A stretch of DNA of 57,188 bases from Gemmatimonadota bacterium (GCA_029879725.1 JAOUPR010000012.1:1-57188); one strand, 5' to 3'. Counted from the stretch's first letter, positions 1-9,192 are shown. Notes: a model not told the origin generated them from the sequence alone. Numbers and translations are program-made.

Positions 1-563
1 CGCACGCGGTCCTCCAGGCGTCGGCGGTAGCGCACCAGCGCCCAGAGGCTCGGCGGGAGGGCGACCATCCCCACCAGGAAGAGGCGGGCGTCCAGCCAGA
101 CGAGCATCGCCACGGTGCCCACCAGGGTGACCACGTGTCCGAACCAGGCCAGGGCCACCTCGGCGGTGACGCGCTGGATCTCTCCGATGTCGCCGTTGAT
201 GCGCGACACCACGTCTCCGAGACGCGCACGGGCGTAGAACCGGGGAGAGAGACGCTGGAGATGCCGATACAGTTCGAGCCGCATGTCGAACAGGATATCC
301 GCGGACACGCGCGTGTACCGCATTCCGCTGGTCACGCTCATGCCGAACGACAGCACGGTCACGCCCACGAAGAGCCCCACGATGCGGACCAGGGCGCCCT
401 GGTCCCCCCCCATGAGCGCGTCGTCCACCAACGCCCGGGAGAGGTAGGGGAGGTACAGGTTCAGCACCGTCCCGCAGAGTGAGAGGACGACCACGGGGAC
501 GAGGGCGCCCACGTAGGGACGCACGAATCGCAGCGCCCGGCGGAAGTGGGCGTCGAAGAGCAT
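1..563 (-). CDS. qhpF: ABC exporter, N-terminal part, probable QhpF (truncated by window edge)
   Basis: Only the first 187 codons are in the window. They encode the start of a type I ABC exporter transmembrane domain: hydrophobic segments at about residues 20-40 and 60-80, the helical coupling region with SPRFYARARLGDVVSRIN, then further membrane helices. The ATP-binding domain lies beyond base 1. It is the last visible gene of a minus-strand operon, 72 bases after the beta-subunit gene. In Paracoccus, QhpF is the ABC transporter that exports the crosslinked gamma subunit to the periplasm, and it follows qhpB there too. The start ATG at 563 is the natural one for the family. The exporter call is firm; the QhpF identity rests on gene order. 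Confidence 0.85.
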   Translation of the reverse strand, partial: MLFDAHFRRALRFVRPYVGALVPVVVLSLCGTVLNLYLPYLSRALVDDALMGGDQGALVRIVGLFVGVTVLSFGMSVTSGMRYTRVSADILFDMRLELYRHLQRLSPRFYARARLGDVVSRINGDIGEIQRVTAEVALAWFGHVVTLVGTVAMLVWLDARLFLVGMVALPPSLWALVRYRRRLEDRV

Positions 564-635
564 GGCGTCAGCGGCGTGAGGGGGGATCACCACGGGATCC
601 CGCGCACCCGCGTCGCGGCGGGGCCGGGCCGGCCA

Positions 636-1727
636 TCACGAGCCCGAGCCCACCCCCGTGGGGATCACCGCCCCACCCGTCATGTCCTGGTCGAAGGTCA
701 CCGTCCGCAGATACTCGAAGGTGGCCCGGTCGTACACGTCGATGGTGCTCCCCGCCACATAGACGAACAGCCGCTTCCCGTCGGCGCTGGCCTGGATCCC
801 CATGCGCGGGCGCCCCGGAAAGGGATGTCTGCGCGACACGGTGCGGTTCACCAGATCGAACTCCCAGAACTCGTAGCGACCGACGTCGGAAAGGAAGCTG
901 TACGCCTTCTCGCCGCCGGGCGCGACGGTGAAGCCGCGCATGGGTTGTGCGTCTCCCAGGGTGAAGAAGTCCACCTCGTTTTCGGCGAGCCGAACCTGCG
1001 CGATTCCCATCATCCGGCGATTCTGGATGGGGTCCGTCATGCGGAAGATGCTGGTGGCGGTCGCGGGATCGTCGTACGTGTTCGGCGCGGTCCCGAAGGA
1101 GGGGCGCCCCAGCCCGGGCTCCAGCGGCTCCGAGATCTTCCAGCGCCGCGTCTCCTCGAAGCTCTCCGCGTCCAGGGCGATGATGTCCTCGGCGAAGAGA
1201 TAGAGCGTCCCCCCGTCCGGCGAGTACCGGAACCCGACGCGATCACGCTCGTGGCCTCCGGGCCAGGGGATGGTGTCGGTGACCTGCTTCGCGCGCAGAT
1301 CGTACTCGAGGAGCCAAGGTCCCTCCACCACGTAGCGGTCGCGAAGGCGGGTATAGCGCTTGGCGAAGACCACCGCCTTCTCGTCGTCGGGTCGCACGGC
1401 GAGCCCACTGATCCGCACCACCACGCGCCCTTCCGAAAGCGTGAACTCGTCCACCACGGAGCGCGTCGCCAGATCCACGATCTCCACGTTCTGCATGCTG
1501 GCGTCCGTCACGTAGAGACGGTTCAGCGACGCGTTGGGCTCCACGTCCATGGGGATGAAGTGACGCGTGCGGATGGTGTCCACCACCGACTCGGTGGACT
1601 CGTCCCACACCAGGATGTCGTTGGAGTAGGTGCCGATGTACCAGAGGGCGTTGGCCTGCGCCGAGGCGGACGCCGCGCTCAGGGCCAGGGCGATGACCAC
1701 GGCGACGGGGTGAACGAGTCGAGCCAT
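636..1727 (-). CDS. qhpB: Quinohemoprotein amine dehydrogenase beta subunit
   Basis: This 363-residue protein has a clear signal peptide (cut after about residue 24, ASAQ) followed by repeated beta-propeller blades of the YVTN type, for example VEPNASLNRLYVTDASMQNV and RYSPDGGTLYLFAEDI. The QHNDH beta subunit is a seven-bladed propeller that packs on the gamma subunit and helps form the active site in the periplasm. The length fits the family (about 340 residues mature). The open frame extends further upstream, but ATG at 1727 puts the signal peptide at the N-terminus. It lies 71 bases downstream of the gamma-subunit gene. Alone it could be any YVTN-repeat protein; the operon makes the assignment. 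Confidence 0.88.
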   Translation of the reverse strand: MARLVHPVAVVIALALSAASASAQANALWYIGTYSNDILVWDESTESVVDTIRTRHFIPMDVEPNASLNRLYVTDASMQNVEIVDLATRSVVDEFTLSEGRVVVRISGLAVRPDDEKAVVFAKRYTRLRDRYVVEGPWLLEYDLRAKQVTDTIPWPGGHERDRVGFRYSPDGGTLYLFAEDIIALDAESFEETRRWKISEPLEPGLGRPSFGTAPNTYDDPATATSIFRMTDPIQNRRMMGIAQVRLAENEVDFFTLGDAQPMRGFTVAPGGEKAYSFLSDVGRYEFWEFDLVNRTVSRRHPFPGRPRMGIQASADGKRLFVYVAGSTIDVYDRATFEYLRTVTFDQDMTGGAVIPTGVGSGS

Positions 1728-1798
1728 GCGAGAGGTCCGGGTGGGTGGAGCGGGAGCCTCGTCCGGGCGACCTGGGGTCGCGAGGGTGCGCTCACGCA

Positions 1799-2155
1799 TC
1801 AGGGAAACACCAGATCGATCTTGCGCCAGTCCTTCTGGGCCGAGGCACACTTCGCCGTCCAGTCCTGGGCGTGGTTGAGCTGATCGGGCACGTGGGCCGG
1901 CCAGAAGCACATGAGGTGGCAGTCGAAGAGGTCCCGCTCCACCGGCTGGCACAGACCGGCGGTGCCGCCGCTCGAGTCCGCCTCCCATCCCGGGAAGAAG
2001 ACCAGGGAGCATCCCAGGGGGAAGTGCGGACCGGCCTGCTCGTGGGGCGGACGGCTCTCCAGCCCGACCACGTCCAGCTCCGCCGCCGCCTTCTCCCGGG
2101 CCACGTGGGCCTCGATGCGGCCCGCCTTCTGATTGATGGGGGCGAGATGCTTCAC
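1799..2155 (-). CDS. qhpC: Quinohemoprotein amine dehydrogenase gamma subunit (CTQ carrier)
   Basis: This 118-residue catalytic subunit carries the cysteine tryptophylquinone cofactor. Comparing with Paracoccus from memory, every crosslink spacing is kept: Cys49-Glu58, Cys69-Asp75, Cys83-Asp91 (thioethers) and Cys79-Trp85 (CTQ). The stretch GLCQPVERDLFDCHLMCFWP is diagnostic. The start is GTG at 2155, preceded by AGGAGA at suitable spacing. The gene ends 7 codons after KDWRK, as in the family. If the mature N-terminus aligns with Paracoccus, the leader is about 42 residues, with no ordinary signal peptide; it would be removed by the protease QhpE, which is not in the window. One additional Cys (103) is present. 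The gene sits directly after its modifying enzyme, qhpD. Confidence 0.95.
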   Translation of the reverse strand: MKHLAPINQKAGRIEAHVAREKAAAELDVVGLESRPPHEQAGPHFPLGCSLVFFPGWEADSSGGTAGLCQPVERDLFDCHLMCFWPAHVPDQLNHAQDWTAKCASAQKDWRKIDLVFP

Positions 2156-2165
2156 GATTCTCTCC

Positions 2166-3620
2166 TTATGCGTCGAAGCGGGCGAGGAACGAGGGATTCC
2201 GTTCCGCCAGGGTTCCGTAGAATTCCAGACAGGTATGGGTCCAGCTCCGGACCCACGTGCAATAGTGCAGATTGGGCGCAGACGACTCCCCGTAGCGCAC
2301 GTGGGCCTCGTGATAACACCCACCCGAGCAGATGGGTCGGGCCCAGCAGGTGTGACACGCCGGCTTGTTGCGGATGTGGTGGTCCACCAGGAACGCCTGT
2401 TGGCGTTCGCGGTCCACCCCGTCGGCCACCGACCCGATGGTGTGCTCGTCGGAGCCCGCGAAGCGGTGGCAGAGGGAGACGTTCCCGTCGGTGGCCACGC
2501 CCATGAGGCCCAGCCCGGCGCCGCACCCGTACGCCTTGCTCACGCCCTTGTGGATCTCCTCCAGCGTGTCCTTGGCGTTGGAGAATCCGTGGTGTTCGTC
2601 GCGCAACGCGGCGTCCAGCCACCCTCGCCCGAGTTCCTCGAACTGGTGGAGCATGCGGTCGTGTCCGGCGGAGTCGATGGCATACTCCCGCTGCGATGAA
2701 GTGGTGACCGGCGCGAAACCCACCTCCCAGAATCCGATCTCCTCGGTGAGGTGCCGGAAGATCCCCAACACGTCCAGGTTGCGCTGCGTCAGCGTCACGC
2801 GGGCTCCGATGGGGCGGGTGCGGTGCACGCGGAGGAGCTCCCGGATGCGCGGGAGGACCACCTCGTACGTTCCTTTGCCGTTGTGGAACACCCGCAGCCC
2901 GTTCTGCACCTCCTTCGGCCCGTCGATGGAGATGGTCACGCCGATGTGATTCTCCGCGAGCCACTCGATGACGTCGGGCTCCAGGAGGGTGGCGTTGGTG
3001 GTGAGGGAGAACTCCATCCGCTTCCCCACCTCTGCGGCCCGCCGGCGCGCGTACGCCACGGTCTGCTGGAGCACGGGGAAGTTGAGGAGCGTCTCCCCGC
3101 CGAAGAAGGTGAGATGGGCCACCGGGTTGGCGCCGGCTTCCTTCAGGAGGAACTCCACGCTCTCCTCGGCCGTCTCCGTGCTCATGAACTTCGGCTGCTT
3201 CCCGTACTGCGTGTCGACGATCTTGTCTTCGCCGTACTCGTAGCAGTAGGTGCAGGCGAGGTTGCACTTGTTGGTGACGTTCAGAACCATGGTGCTGAGC
3301 GGGAATCCCGCGGGGGGGAGGTCGTTGGCGACCTCCTCCCGGGGAGCGTCCACGTCGCCGACGGCACGGATCTGGCGCAGCTCCTCGATGGCCTCGCGAA
3401 CGCGGTCCTCGGAGTGGACGGTGGCCAATCGGTCCACCAGCGCCTCGGCGGTACGAGGCCCGGCGGCCAGGGCGTCCAGCACCGCGGCCGAGGCGTCGTC
3501 CAGGCGGAAGATCCCCGCCGACGGCACCATGTACAGGAAGCGCGCGCCGTGGGCCTCGAAGGGATGGAACTCCCTCAGCGCGAGGGCACCTCCGGTCCGG
3601 GTGGCCACCGACGGGTTCAC
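2166..3620 (-). CDS. qhpD: Radical SAM/SPASM enzyme forming thioethers in the QHNDH gamma subunit
   Basis: This is a 484-residue radical SAM protein. The CxxxCxxC iron-sulfur motif is at Cys119, Cys123 and Cys126 (NKCNLACTYCYEYG), and a C-terminal SPASM region holds clustered cysteines (CHTCWARPICSGGC). An N-terminal PqqD/RRE-like segment of about 100 residues precedes the barrel. QhpD makes the three Cys-to-Asp/Glu thioether bonds in QhpC in the cytoplasm before export. The GTG start at 3620 overlaps the TGA of the alpha-subunit gene (GTGA), implying translational coupling; the frame upstream of it is shadow sequence inside qhpA. It ends 10 bases before the gamma-subunit start. Position and motifs together make this assignment secure. 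Confidence 0.94.
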   Translation of the reverse strand: MNPSVATRTGGALALREFHPFEAHGARFLYMVPSAGIFRLDDASAAVLDALAAGPRTAEALVDRLATVHSEDRVREAIEELRQIRAVGDVDAPREEVANDLPPAGFPLSTMVLNVTNKCNLACTYCYEYGEDKIVDTQYGKQPKFMSTETAEESVEFLLKEAGANPVAHLTFFGGETLLNFPVLQQTVAYARRRAAEVGKRMEFSLTTNATLLEPDVIEWLAENHIGVTISIDGPKEVQNGLRVFHNGKGTYEVVLPRIRELLRVHRTRPIGARVTLTQRNLDVLGIFRHLTEEIGFWEVGFAPVTTSSQREYAIDSAGHDRMLHQFEELGRGWLDAALRDEHHGFSNAKDTLEEIHKGVSKAYGCGAGLGLMGVATDGNVSLCHRFAGSDEHTIGSVADGVDRERQQAFLVDHHIRNKPACHTCWARPICSGGCYHEAHVRYGESSAPNLHYCTWVRSWTHTCLEFYGTLAERNPSFLARFDA

Positions 3621-5299
3621 CGGGACACCTCGCGCCAGGGCTCGAAGCGCATGTAGAGGGGAACGGTCACCAGAAGATGGGCACGGGCGCGGAGTTCGGC
3701 GCCGTCGGACGTCCGATGGGTCGCCACCACCCACACGTCCCCTACGTTGTTGCGGTTCCCGGCACGCTGAGGGTTGGGGCCGTCCTCGGCGGGGACGAAG
3801 GTGCCGTCCTCGCCCATGGCGCCCACGAAGCGCACGTCTTCGTCACCGAACACGGCGGCATACTCCTCCACACTCCACGTCACCGGGACACGGCCCAGCT
3901 CCACGTCGTCCTCCGTGTCGGATCTTCCGTCGGGACCGTCGTCGAACGCCACGGCATCGAAGGTCTGGAACCCCTTGGGGAAGTTCCCGCCTCCCAGGCG
4001 GGCCATGCCGCTGGGCGGCGTCACGGAGATACGATCCACCCCGTCGTGCACGGCCAGAGCGCCCTCGACCACCTTCCCGAAGGCCACCAGGTCTCGCTCC
4101 CCCACCGCGGCGGCGGCATCCACGCGCAGTCCCACGCGCAGGGCACCACCCTCACCGCGGACGCCCGTGACCGTCACGCCTTCACCGAAGTCGAGGTCAC
4201 CCGCCGCGGCCGCCGCGAACCCACCTCCGAACATCCGCACCTCCACCGTGGCGCCGCGCTCCACCGCGCGGGGATGGACGCCGGTCACGAACGCTCCGCC
4301 GCCCACGCGCTCCAGGGACACGTCCAAGCCGATCTCGTCGTACGCGCCGGTGAACCATCGCCCGGTCATCCGGTCCTGGTCCCGCTCCACGAGCATGACC
4401 TCGCGAAGCTCACCCTGGCCGCCGGGGTTGGAGCGTCCCCGCCACTGGTATCCCGTGTAGACCACGGCCTGTCCGGTGCGGGTGACCCGCTCTCCCGACT
4501 CGGCGTACACGTACGCGGTGGTGGTCGTGAACGCGCCCGGATCCCCGGAGTTCGCGGAAACCTCCACCGTTCCGTACACGGCCCCCTTCCCCGCCTCGTA
4601 CCCGGAGAGCGCCCAACTTCCGGCCAGGCGCGGCGCGCGCTTGGTGGCGGACCACGCGGACCACTCGGGAGTCTCCAGGGGGAACGCCGCGGACAGATGG
4701 TCCACCGCCCGATCCATGGGGTGCCGGGGATCGGGGGGAGATCCGTCGGGGCCGGGCTCCGTCGCAGGAGGACCCGGACGACGGAACGCCTGGAAGTCCA
4801 CCAGAGGGTAGAGCGCGCGGTGGGTCGCCAGGAGCAGCTCCCATTCCTCGCGGGTACGGCGTTGCGTGACGACACGGCCCATGGAATGGCAGCTCATGCA
4901 CGTGAACTCCACCCCCGAGTCACCCTCGTAGTCGTACTCCACCATCCGCCGCTCCACCTCGAACCGCCCGGGACGGAGTTCCTCCGGCGCGAGCCCCTGG
5001 GCGTCGGAGAGATACCGGACGATGTCGCGAGCTTCCTCCGGCGACACCTTCACGTTGTAGAGCGCCACCATGCGTCGGACGGACGTCTGCCACCCCTCGG
5101 GAGTCTTCCGGAGATACGAGACGCGCGTCATGCGTCCCTCGTCGTCGACCCGGTGACAGCCGGAGCAGCGGTCCACCACGGTCTGGTCGTGGACGGGGTA
5201 GCCTTCGTCCTCGGCTTGGGGAACGGGGCTCCAGGCCAGGAGCACTCCGAGGCCGGCGATACCGGCGAGGAGGAGGACAGCGCGGACAGGAGACGCCAT
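3617..5299 (-). CDS. qhpA: Quinohemoprotein amine dehydrogenase alpha subunit, diheme cytochrome c
   Basis: This 560-residue secreted protein has an N-terminal hydrophobic signal (residues 5-28) and two heme c sites: CSGCH at 45-49 and CMSCH at 134-138. The remainder is beta-rich domains, as in the QHNDH alpha subunit, which passes electrons from CTQ through two hemes to a periplasmic cytochrome or azurin. ATG at 5299 is the only start that places the signal at the N-terminus; a plain Shine-Dalgarno is not obvious there. The 3' end overlaps the qhpD start. qhpG lies upstream with a 110-base gap. Confidence 0.93.
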   Translation of the reverse strand: MASPVRAVLLLAGIAGLGVLLAWSPVPQAEDEGYPVHDQTVVDRCSGCHRVDDEGRMTRVSYLRKTPEGWQTSVRRMVALYNVKVSPEEARDIVRYLSDAQGLAPEELRPGRFEVERRMVEYDYEGDSGVEFTCMSCHSMGRVVTQRRTREEWELLLATHRALYPLVDFQAFRRPGPPATEPGPDGSPPDPRHPMDRAVDHLSAAFPLETPEWSAWSATKRAPRLAGSWALSGYEAGKGAVYGTVEVSANSGDPGAFTTTTAYVYAESGERVTRTGQAVVYTGYQWRGRSNPGGQGELREVMLVERDQDRMTGRWFTGAYDEIGLDVSLERVGGGAFVTGVHPRAVERGATVEVRMFGGGFAAAAAGDLDFGEGVTVTGVRGEGGALRVGLRVDAAAAVGERDLVAFGKVVEGALAVHDGVDRISVTPPSGMARLGGGNFPKGFQTFDAVAFDDGPDGRSDTEDDVELGRVPVTWSVEEYAAVFGDEDVRFVGAMGEDGTFVPAEDGPNPQRAGNRNNVGDVWVVATHRTSDGAELRARAHLLVTVPLYMRFEPWREVSR

Positions 5300-5409
5300 G
5301 GGTCCACCGGGTTGGAGGGTTCGACCAGAGACCCATCCTGATATCCGAGGCGCCGATCCGCCAGGGTGGAATGGATCGAGATTGTCCGCGTGCGATCGTC
5401 TCCACGGCC

Positions 5410-6933
5410 TCAGGGCGCCCCATGCTCGAGGAAGCCGGCGGCGAAGGCGGTGGCCAGGCCCGTGAGAAACTCCGGAAGCCCCACGGGAGGCGCCACACGG
5501 TTGTAGGCATGCCACAGATCGGGAACCTCCCGGTGGAGCGGCGCCTGCTCCGTGACCACCAGGAGGTCCACCCCCGTGGCGAACCGTACTCCCCCGGGCG
5601 CCCGCGCGGACGCGAGTTGCCGCTGCATGACGACGCGCCGTCCCTCCACGGCCGGCCGCTCCACCACGCGCACTCCGGCCCCCGCCCGGGCCTCGAGGTG
5701 GGGCTGCTCCCGCAGCAACCGGTGGGCCGCGCGTACGGCATCCTCCGGGATCTCCCATTCCGTGCCGTCCATGATCGCCTCGGGCGTCGGCCCCTCCCCC
5801 TCTCCTCCGGCGGCGCGGGCGGCCTCGGCCCGGGAGGCCCAGTACCGGTGGCCGTGGGCGGCGGCGGCTTCCTCGAAGAATCGGGCGGAAAGGCGGCGAT
5901 ATCCCCGGTACACCGACTCTTCCCGATGATGGAAGAACCCGGCGGCCACGCCCGCCATTCCCGGATCCACGAGACCGGTGTGGGCCACCACGCCCGCCAG
6001 CCACCCCGACGCCAGCGCCTTCTTGACGCCGTACGACGAGAGGGGATCGATGAAGGAGCCCGCGTCACCCACCAGCACCAGGCCCGCCTCGGCGAAGCGC
6101 GACGACGTGTACAGGGACGCGGGGCAGGCCCACGCGTCTCCCAGCGGCTCCGCACCGGCCACCAGATCCGCCAGGAGGGGCGCGTGAGCCAGATGGGCTT
6201 CGAAGAGGGGCGTCGGGTCACTCCCCCGGGCGGCGGCCCCGGGAGGATCCACCATGGTGGTCACGCACCGAACGTCCGGCGCCAGCGGAAGGGACCAGGC
6301 CCACCCTTCCCCATGGCTCTCCACCACCGTGTGGGTGGCGTCGGCCCCGTCCCATCCATCCGGGCGCCGGTACCGGCGAAGGAGGGCCAGCGTCTCCGTG
6401 CGGCGATCCGGAACCCGGCCGTGGCGGGCCACGACCCCCGTTCGGCCCGTGGCGTCGAGGAGCCACCCCGTCCGCAACTCCAGCGGACCACCGTCCTGGC
6501 TCGCGCATCGTATTCGCCATTCACCGTCGAATCTCTCGACCGAACGGGCGGAGGTCCCACGGCGAACGTGCGCTCCGAGGGACTCCACCGCCCGCGAGAA
6601 CACGGCCTCGAGATCCCCCCGGGTGGCGTGGAATCCTCCACTCCCCGGCGGGAACGACTCGCTACGGGGCGCTCCGCCCGCCCAGCGCACCGTGTTCCCT
6701 TCGTTGGGCCGGAAGCCCGCACGATCCACCGCGTCCAGGAGCCCCACCTCCGCCAGGAGCCTGCGGGCGGAGGGGGGGACCGACTGGGCCAGCGCCGCCC
6801 CCTGCGGGGACGAGGGGTGCACCAGGGCGACGTCGCGCCCCAGTTGGGCCAGCAGCGCGGCCGCGGCGGAGCCGCCGGGGCCTCCGCCGAGGACCACGAC
6901 CTCGTGCGTCTGGACTGTAACCGGATCGGACAT
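5410..6933 (-). CDS. qhpG: FAD-dependent monooxygenase for CTQ biogenesis, QhpG
   Basis: This 507-residue flavoprotein has a dinucleotide-binding motif at 14-22 (VLGGGPGGSA), DATGRTG near 160-166 and the GD motif GDAGSFIDP at 289-297, typical of tryptophan halogenase-like monooxygenases. QhpG dihydroxylates the gamma-subunit tryptophan that becomes CTQ. It heads the visible qhp operon and is divergent from a caspase gene across 87 bases. ATG at 6933 sits nine residues before the first beta strand; the much longer open frame upstream is antisense to the caspase gene. The family call (FAD monooxygenase/halogenase-like) is certain; QhpG itself is inferred from the operon. Confidence 0.92.
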   Translation of the reverse strand: MSDPVTVQTHEVVVLGGGPGGSAAAALLAQLGRDVALVHPSSPQGAALAQSVPPSARRLLAEVGLLDAVDRAGFRPNEGNTVRWAGGAPRSESFPPGSGGFHATRGDLEAVFSRAVESLGAHVRRGTSARSVERFDGEWRIRCASQDGGPLELRTGWLLDATGRTGVVARHGRVPDRRTETLALLRRYRRPDGWDGADATHTVVESHGEGWAWSLPLAPDVRCVTTMVDPPGAAARGSDPTPLFEAHLAHAPLLADLVAGAEPLGDAWACPASLYTSSRFAEAGLVLVGDAGSFIDPLSSYGVKKALASGWLAGVVAHTGLVDPGMAGVAAGFFHHREESVYRGYRRLSARFFEEAAAAHGHRYWASRAEAARAAGGEGEGPTPEAIMDGTEWEIPEDAVRAAHRLLREQPHLEARAGAGVRVVERPAVEGRRVVMQRQLASARAPGGVRFATGVDLLVVTEQAPLHREVPDLWHAYNRVAPPVGLPEFLTGLATAFAAGFLEHGAP

Positions 6934-7020
6934 GGCGCCAATCTGCGCAGGCACGCCACCGTTGGCGAATCCTCCCTGCCCGGTGCAACATGGAGTATCG
7001 CGCACGGGTAAGGAGAAGCC

Positions 7021-9192
7021 GTGCGGCACGAACCGGAAGATCCTTTCACGGGAGGGGGGATGGGGAGGAGGCCAGGACCCGCCGGAACCGCGGCCGCCAT
7101 CGTCCTGGCGTGCGTGGGCTCGTGGTGTACCGCCCCCGGCTCCGCGTCGGCCCAGGACCAGGACGGGCGCAAGATCGCTCTGGTCATCGCCATCGGCGAG
7201 TACGGAACTCCGCCGCCGCACCCGGTGACCGGGGAGCCGCTCCGTCCGTACCGACCGCTCAACGCCACCAACGACGTCCCCCTCGTGGTGGGCGCGCTGG
7301 AACGGCAGGGGTTCTCGCGCGGAGACATCCAGGTGCTCACCGACTCGGCGGCCGATGCCACCGGGATCCGGGCCGCATTCCGCCGCCTCACGCGGGAAGC
7401 CGGAGTGGGTGACGTGGTCGTGGTCCACTACTCCGGCCATGGACACCGCCTGGGGAACGACGACCCCGAGGTGGACGAGGAGCCCGACGGCTACGACGAG
7501 CTCCTGGTCCCCTACGGGGCACCCGAGGAGTTCTACGACGGGTACGAAGGGGCGCTCCACATCCGCGACGACGAGCTCGGCGAGGTGGTGGAGCGGCTGC
7601 GCCGGCGGGTGGGGCCCACCGGAAACGTCACCGTGTTCCTCGACGCCTGTTATTCCGGGACCGGGACACGAGGCGAAGGCGACCTCCCGGCGCGGGGCTC
7701 CCTCCACCCCCTCGGACCGCCCGCGTTCCGGAAGGAAAGCGAGGTGCCCGGAGGAGAACGCACACCCACCCCGGCGCCCGGCCCGGAGGTGGACGCCGGC
7801 ACCGGAGTGGACCTGGCCGCCGGCACCGGCACACGGGGCGGAGACGACGACGGGCTTGCCCCCTTCGCCGTGTTCAGCGCGGCCAGCCAGCGGCAGGTGG
7901 CCTTCGAAACGTACGACGTGGACGGCCGCACCCGGGTGGGATCGCTCTCGTACGCCATCGCGCGGACGCTCCCCACCGCGACTCCCGGCACCACGTATCG
8001 AGCCCTGTTCGCCCGGATGGTGGAGGCGCTCAGCGGGAAGGTGCCGCAGACGCCTCAGCTCGAAGGCACCACCGACGCCCGGCTCTTCTCCGACCGTATC
8101 GTACAGCAGAGCCCGTACGTGGTCTTCACGAGGGACACGCTGGATCCCGACGTGGTGACCCTGGAGGGCGGTTCGCTGCTGGGGATCAACCCGGGCACCC
8201 GCCTCGTCCTCCACGACACCGGAACCGAAGTGCCCGACGCGGCCGACGCCACGGCCACCGTGGTGGTGGACGACGGCTCCCCCACCCGGGCCGTCGCCAC
8301 GGTGGTGGACGGCACGCTTCCCGAAGCCATGACGGGCGGGTGGGCCTTCGTGTCGCAGCGCTCGTTCGGTGACCTGGCCCTGCGCGTCCGCCTGGATCCG
8401 TCGCTCCTCCCCCGCGACCGCGAGGGCCTATCCCGGGTCCTGGGGGAGATGGGGATCATCGACCTGGTGGACGAGGGCGCGGACGTGGTGGTGGCGGCCG
8501 AGGCGGATCTCCCGGTGGCTCGGAGCGCCGACCATGGGACCCGACTGGGCACCGGGGCGGTGGAGGTGGTGCGGCGGGTGGAGGACTTCGCCCGCAACCG
8601 ATACCTGAGGCGGCTCCACTTCGCCACGCCTCGGTTGGAGATGGCGTTCCGCATCTCCCCGGTGGAGATCGAAACCGATCTCCTGGGCCGCCCCACGGGA
8701 TGCGGCGCCCCCGAGTGGACCGACACGGCCCACCCCCGGCACGCCCTGGGAGGAAACCAGTGGCGCTTCGCACCCGGCGAGGCGTATCGTTTGAGGGTGG
8801 AGAACACGGGGGACGGAAGGGCGTTCATCGCGGTGCTGGACCTCCTTCCCGGCGGAGGCATCCAGGTTCTGCGGCCACGGGAGGGCGAGGCGGCCTCGTC
8901 GTACGAGATCGAGGCGGGCGGCGTCCTGGATCTGGGGTGCTATCAGGTCGGCGAGGAAACGGGCCCGGAGACGCTGAAGGTCTTCGCCACCGACTCCCCC
9001 CAGGATTTCCGCGCCACCTTCTCCACCCGGGGAACGCGGGGCAGCCGCGCCGACGGCGATCTGTCCGCCCTGGAGGGGATCCTGGCCTCCACGTACGGCG
9101 GCACCCGAGCGGCCCGGCAAGCCGGCCCCATCGGTCTGGCCACGACGGCCAACATCGAGATCATCATCGAGAAAGGGAGGATGGAGAGGTGA
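7021..9192 (+). CDS. Secreted caspase-like protease (peptidase C14) with DUF4384-like C-terminus
   Basis: A 723-residue orthocaspase. A signal peptide ends near ASAQ (about residue 45). The caspase p20 fold follows at about 50-350, with the catalytic dyad visible as His140 (HYSGHGHR) and Cys210 (FLDACYSGTG). The C-terminal third contains a segment resembling DUF4384 (FAPGEAYRLRVENTGDGRAF), often attached to bacterial caspases. The GTG at 7021 has AAGGAG five bases upstream; ATG at 7060 is an alternative that gives a more conventional signal peptide. The stop overlaps the next caspase gene (GTGA at 9189-9192), so the two are probably co-translated. The substrate is unknown; these proteases usually prefer Arg or Lys. 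Confidence 0.88.
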   Translation: MRHEPEDPFTGGGMGRRPGPAGTAAAIVLACVGSWCTAPGSASAQDQDGRKIALVIAIGEYGTPPPHPVTGEPLRPYRPLNATNDVPLVVGALERQGFSRGDIQVLTDSAADATGIRAAFRRLTREAGVGDVVVVHYSGHGHRLGNDDPEVDEEPDGYDELLVPYGAPEEFYDGYEGALHIRDDELGEVVERLRRRVGPTGNVTVFLDACYSGTGTRGEGDLPARGSLHPLGPPAFRKESEVPGGERTPTPAPGPEVDAGTGVDLAAGTGTRGGDDDGLAPFAVFSAASQRQVAFETYDVDGRTRVGSLSYAIARTLPTATPGTTYRALFARMVEALSGKVPQTPQLEGTTDARLFSDRIVQQSPYVVFTRDTLDPDVVTLEGGSLLGINPGTRLVLHDTGTEVPDAADATATVVVDDGSPTRAVATVVDGTLPEAMTGGWAFVSQRSFGDLALRVRLDPSLLPRDREGLSRVLGEMGIIDLVDEGADVVVAAEADLPVARSADHGTRLGTGAVEVVRRVEDFARNRYLRRLHFATPRLEMAFRISPVEIETDLLGRPTGCGAPEWTDTAHPRHALGGNQWRFAPGEAYRLRVENTGDGRAFIAVLDLLPGGGIQVLRPREGEAASSYEIEAGGVLDLGCYQVGEETGPETLKVFATDSPQDFRATFSTRGTRGSRADGDLSALEGILASTYGGTRAARQAGPIGLATTANIEIIIEKGRMER

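Noticed and set aside
3677-5341. Long plus-strand open frame (554 codons) opposite the amine dehydrogenase alpha subunit
   Set aside because: It is antisense to qhpA, which has a signal peptide and two heme motifs; the plus frame has low-complexity His/Gly/Arg-rich composition typical of shadow frames in GC-rich DNA.
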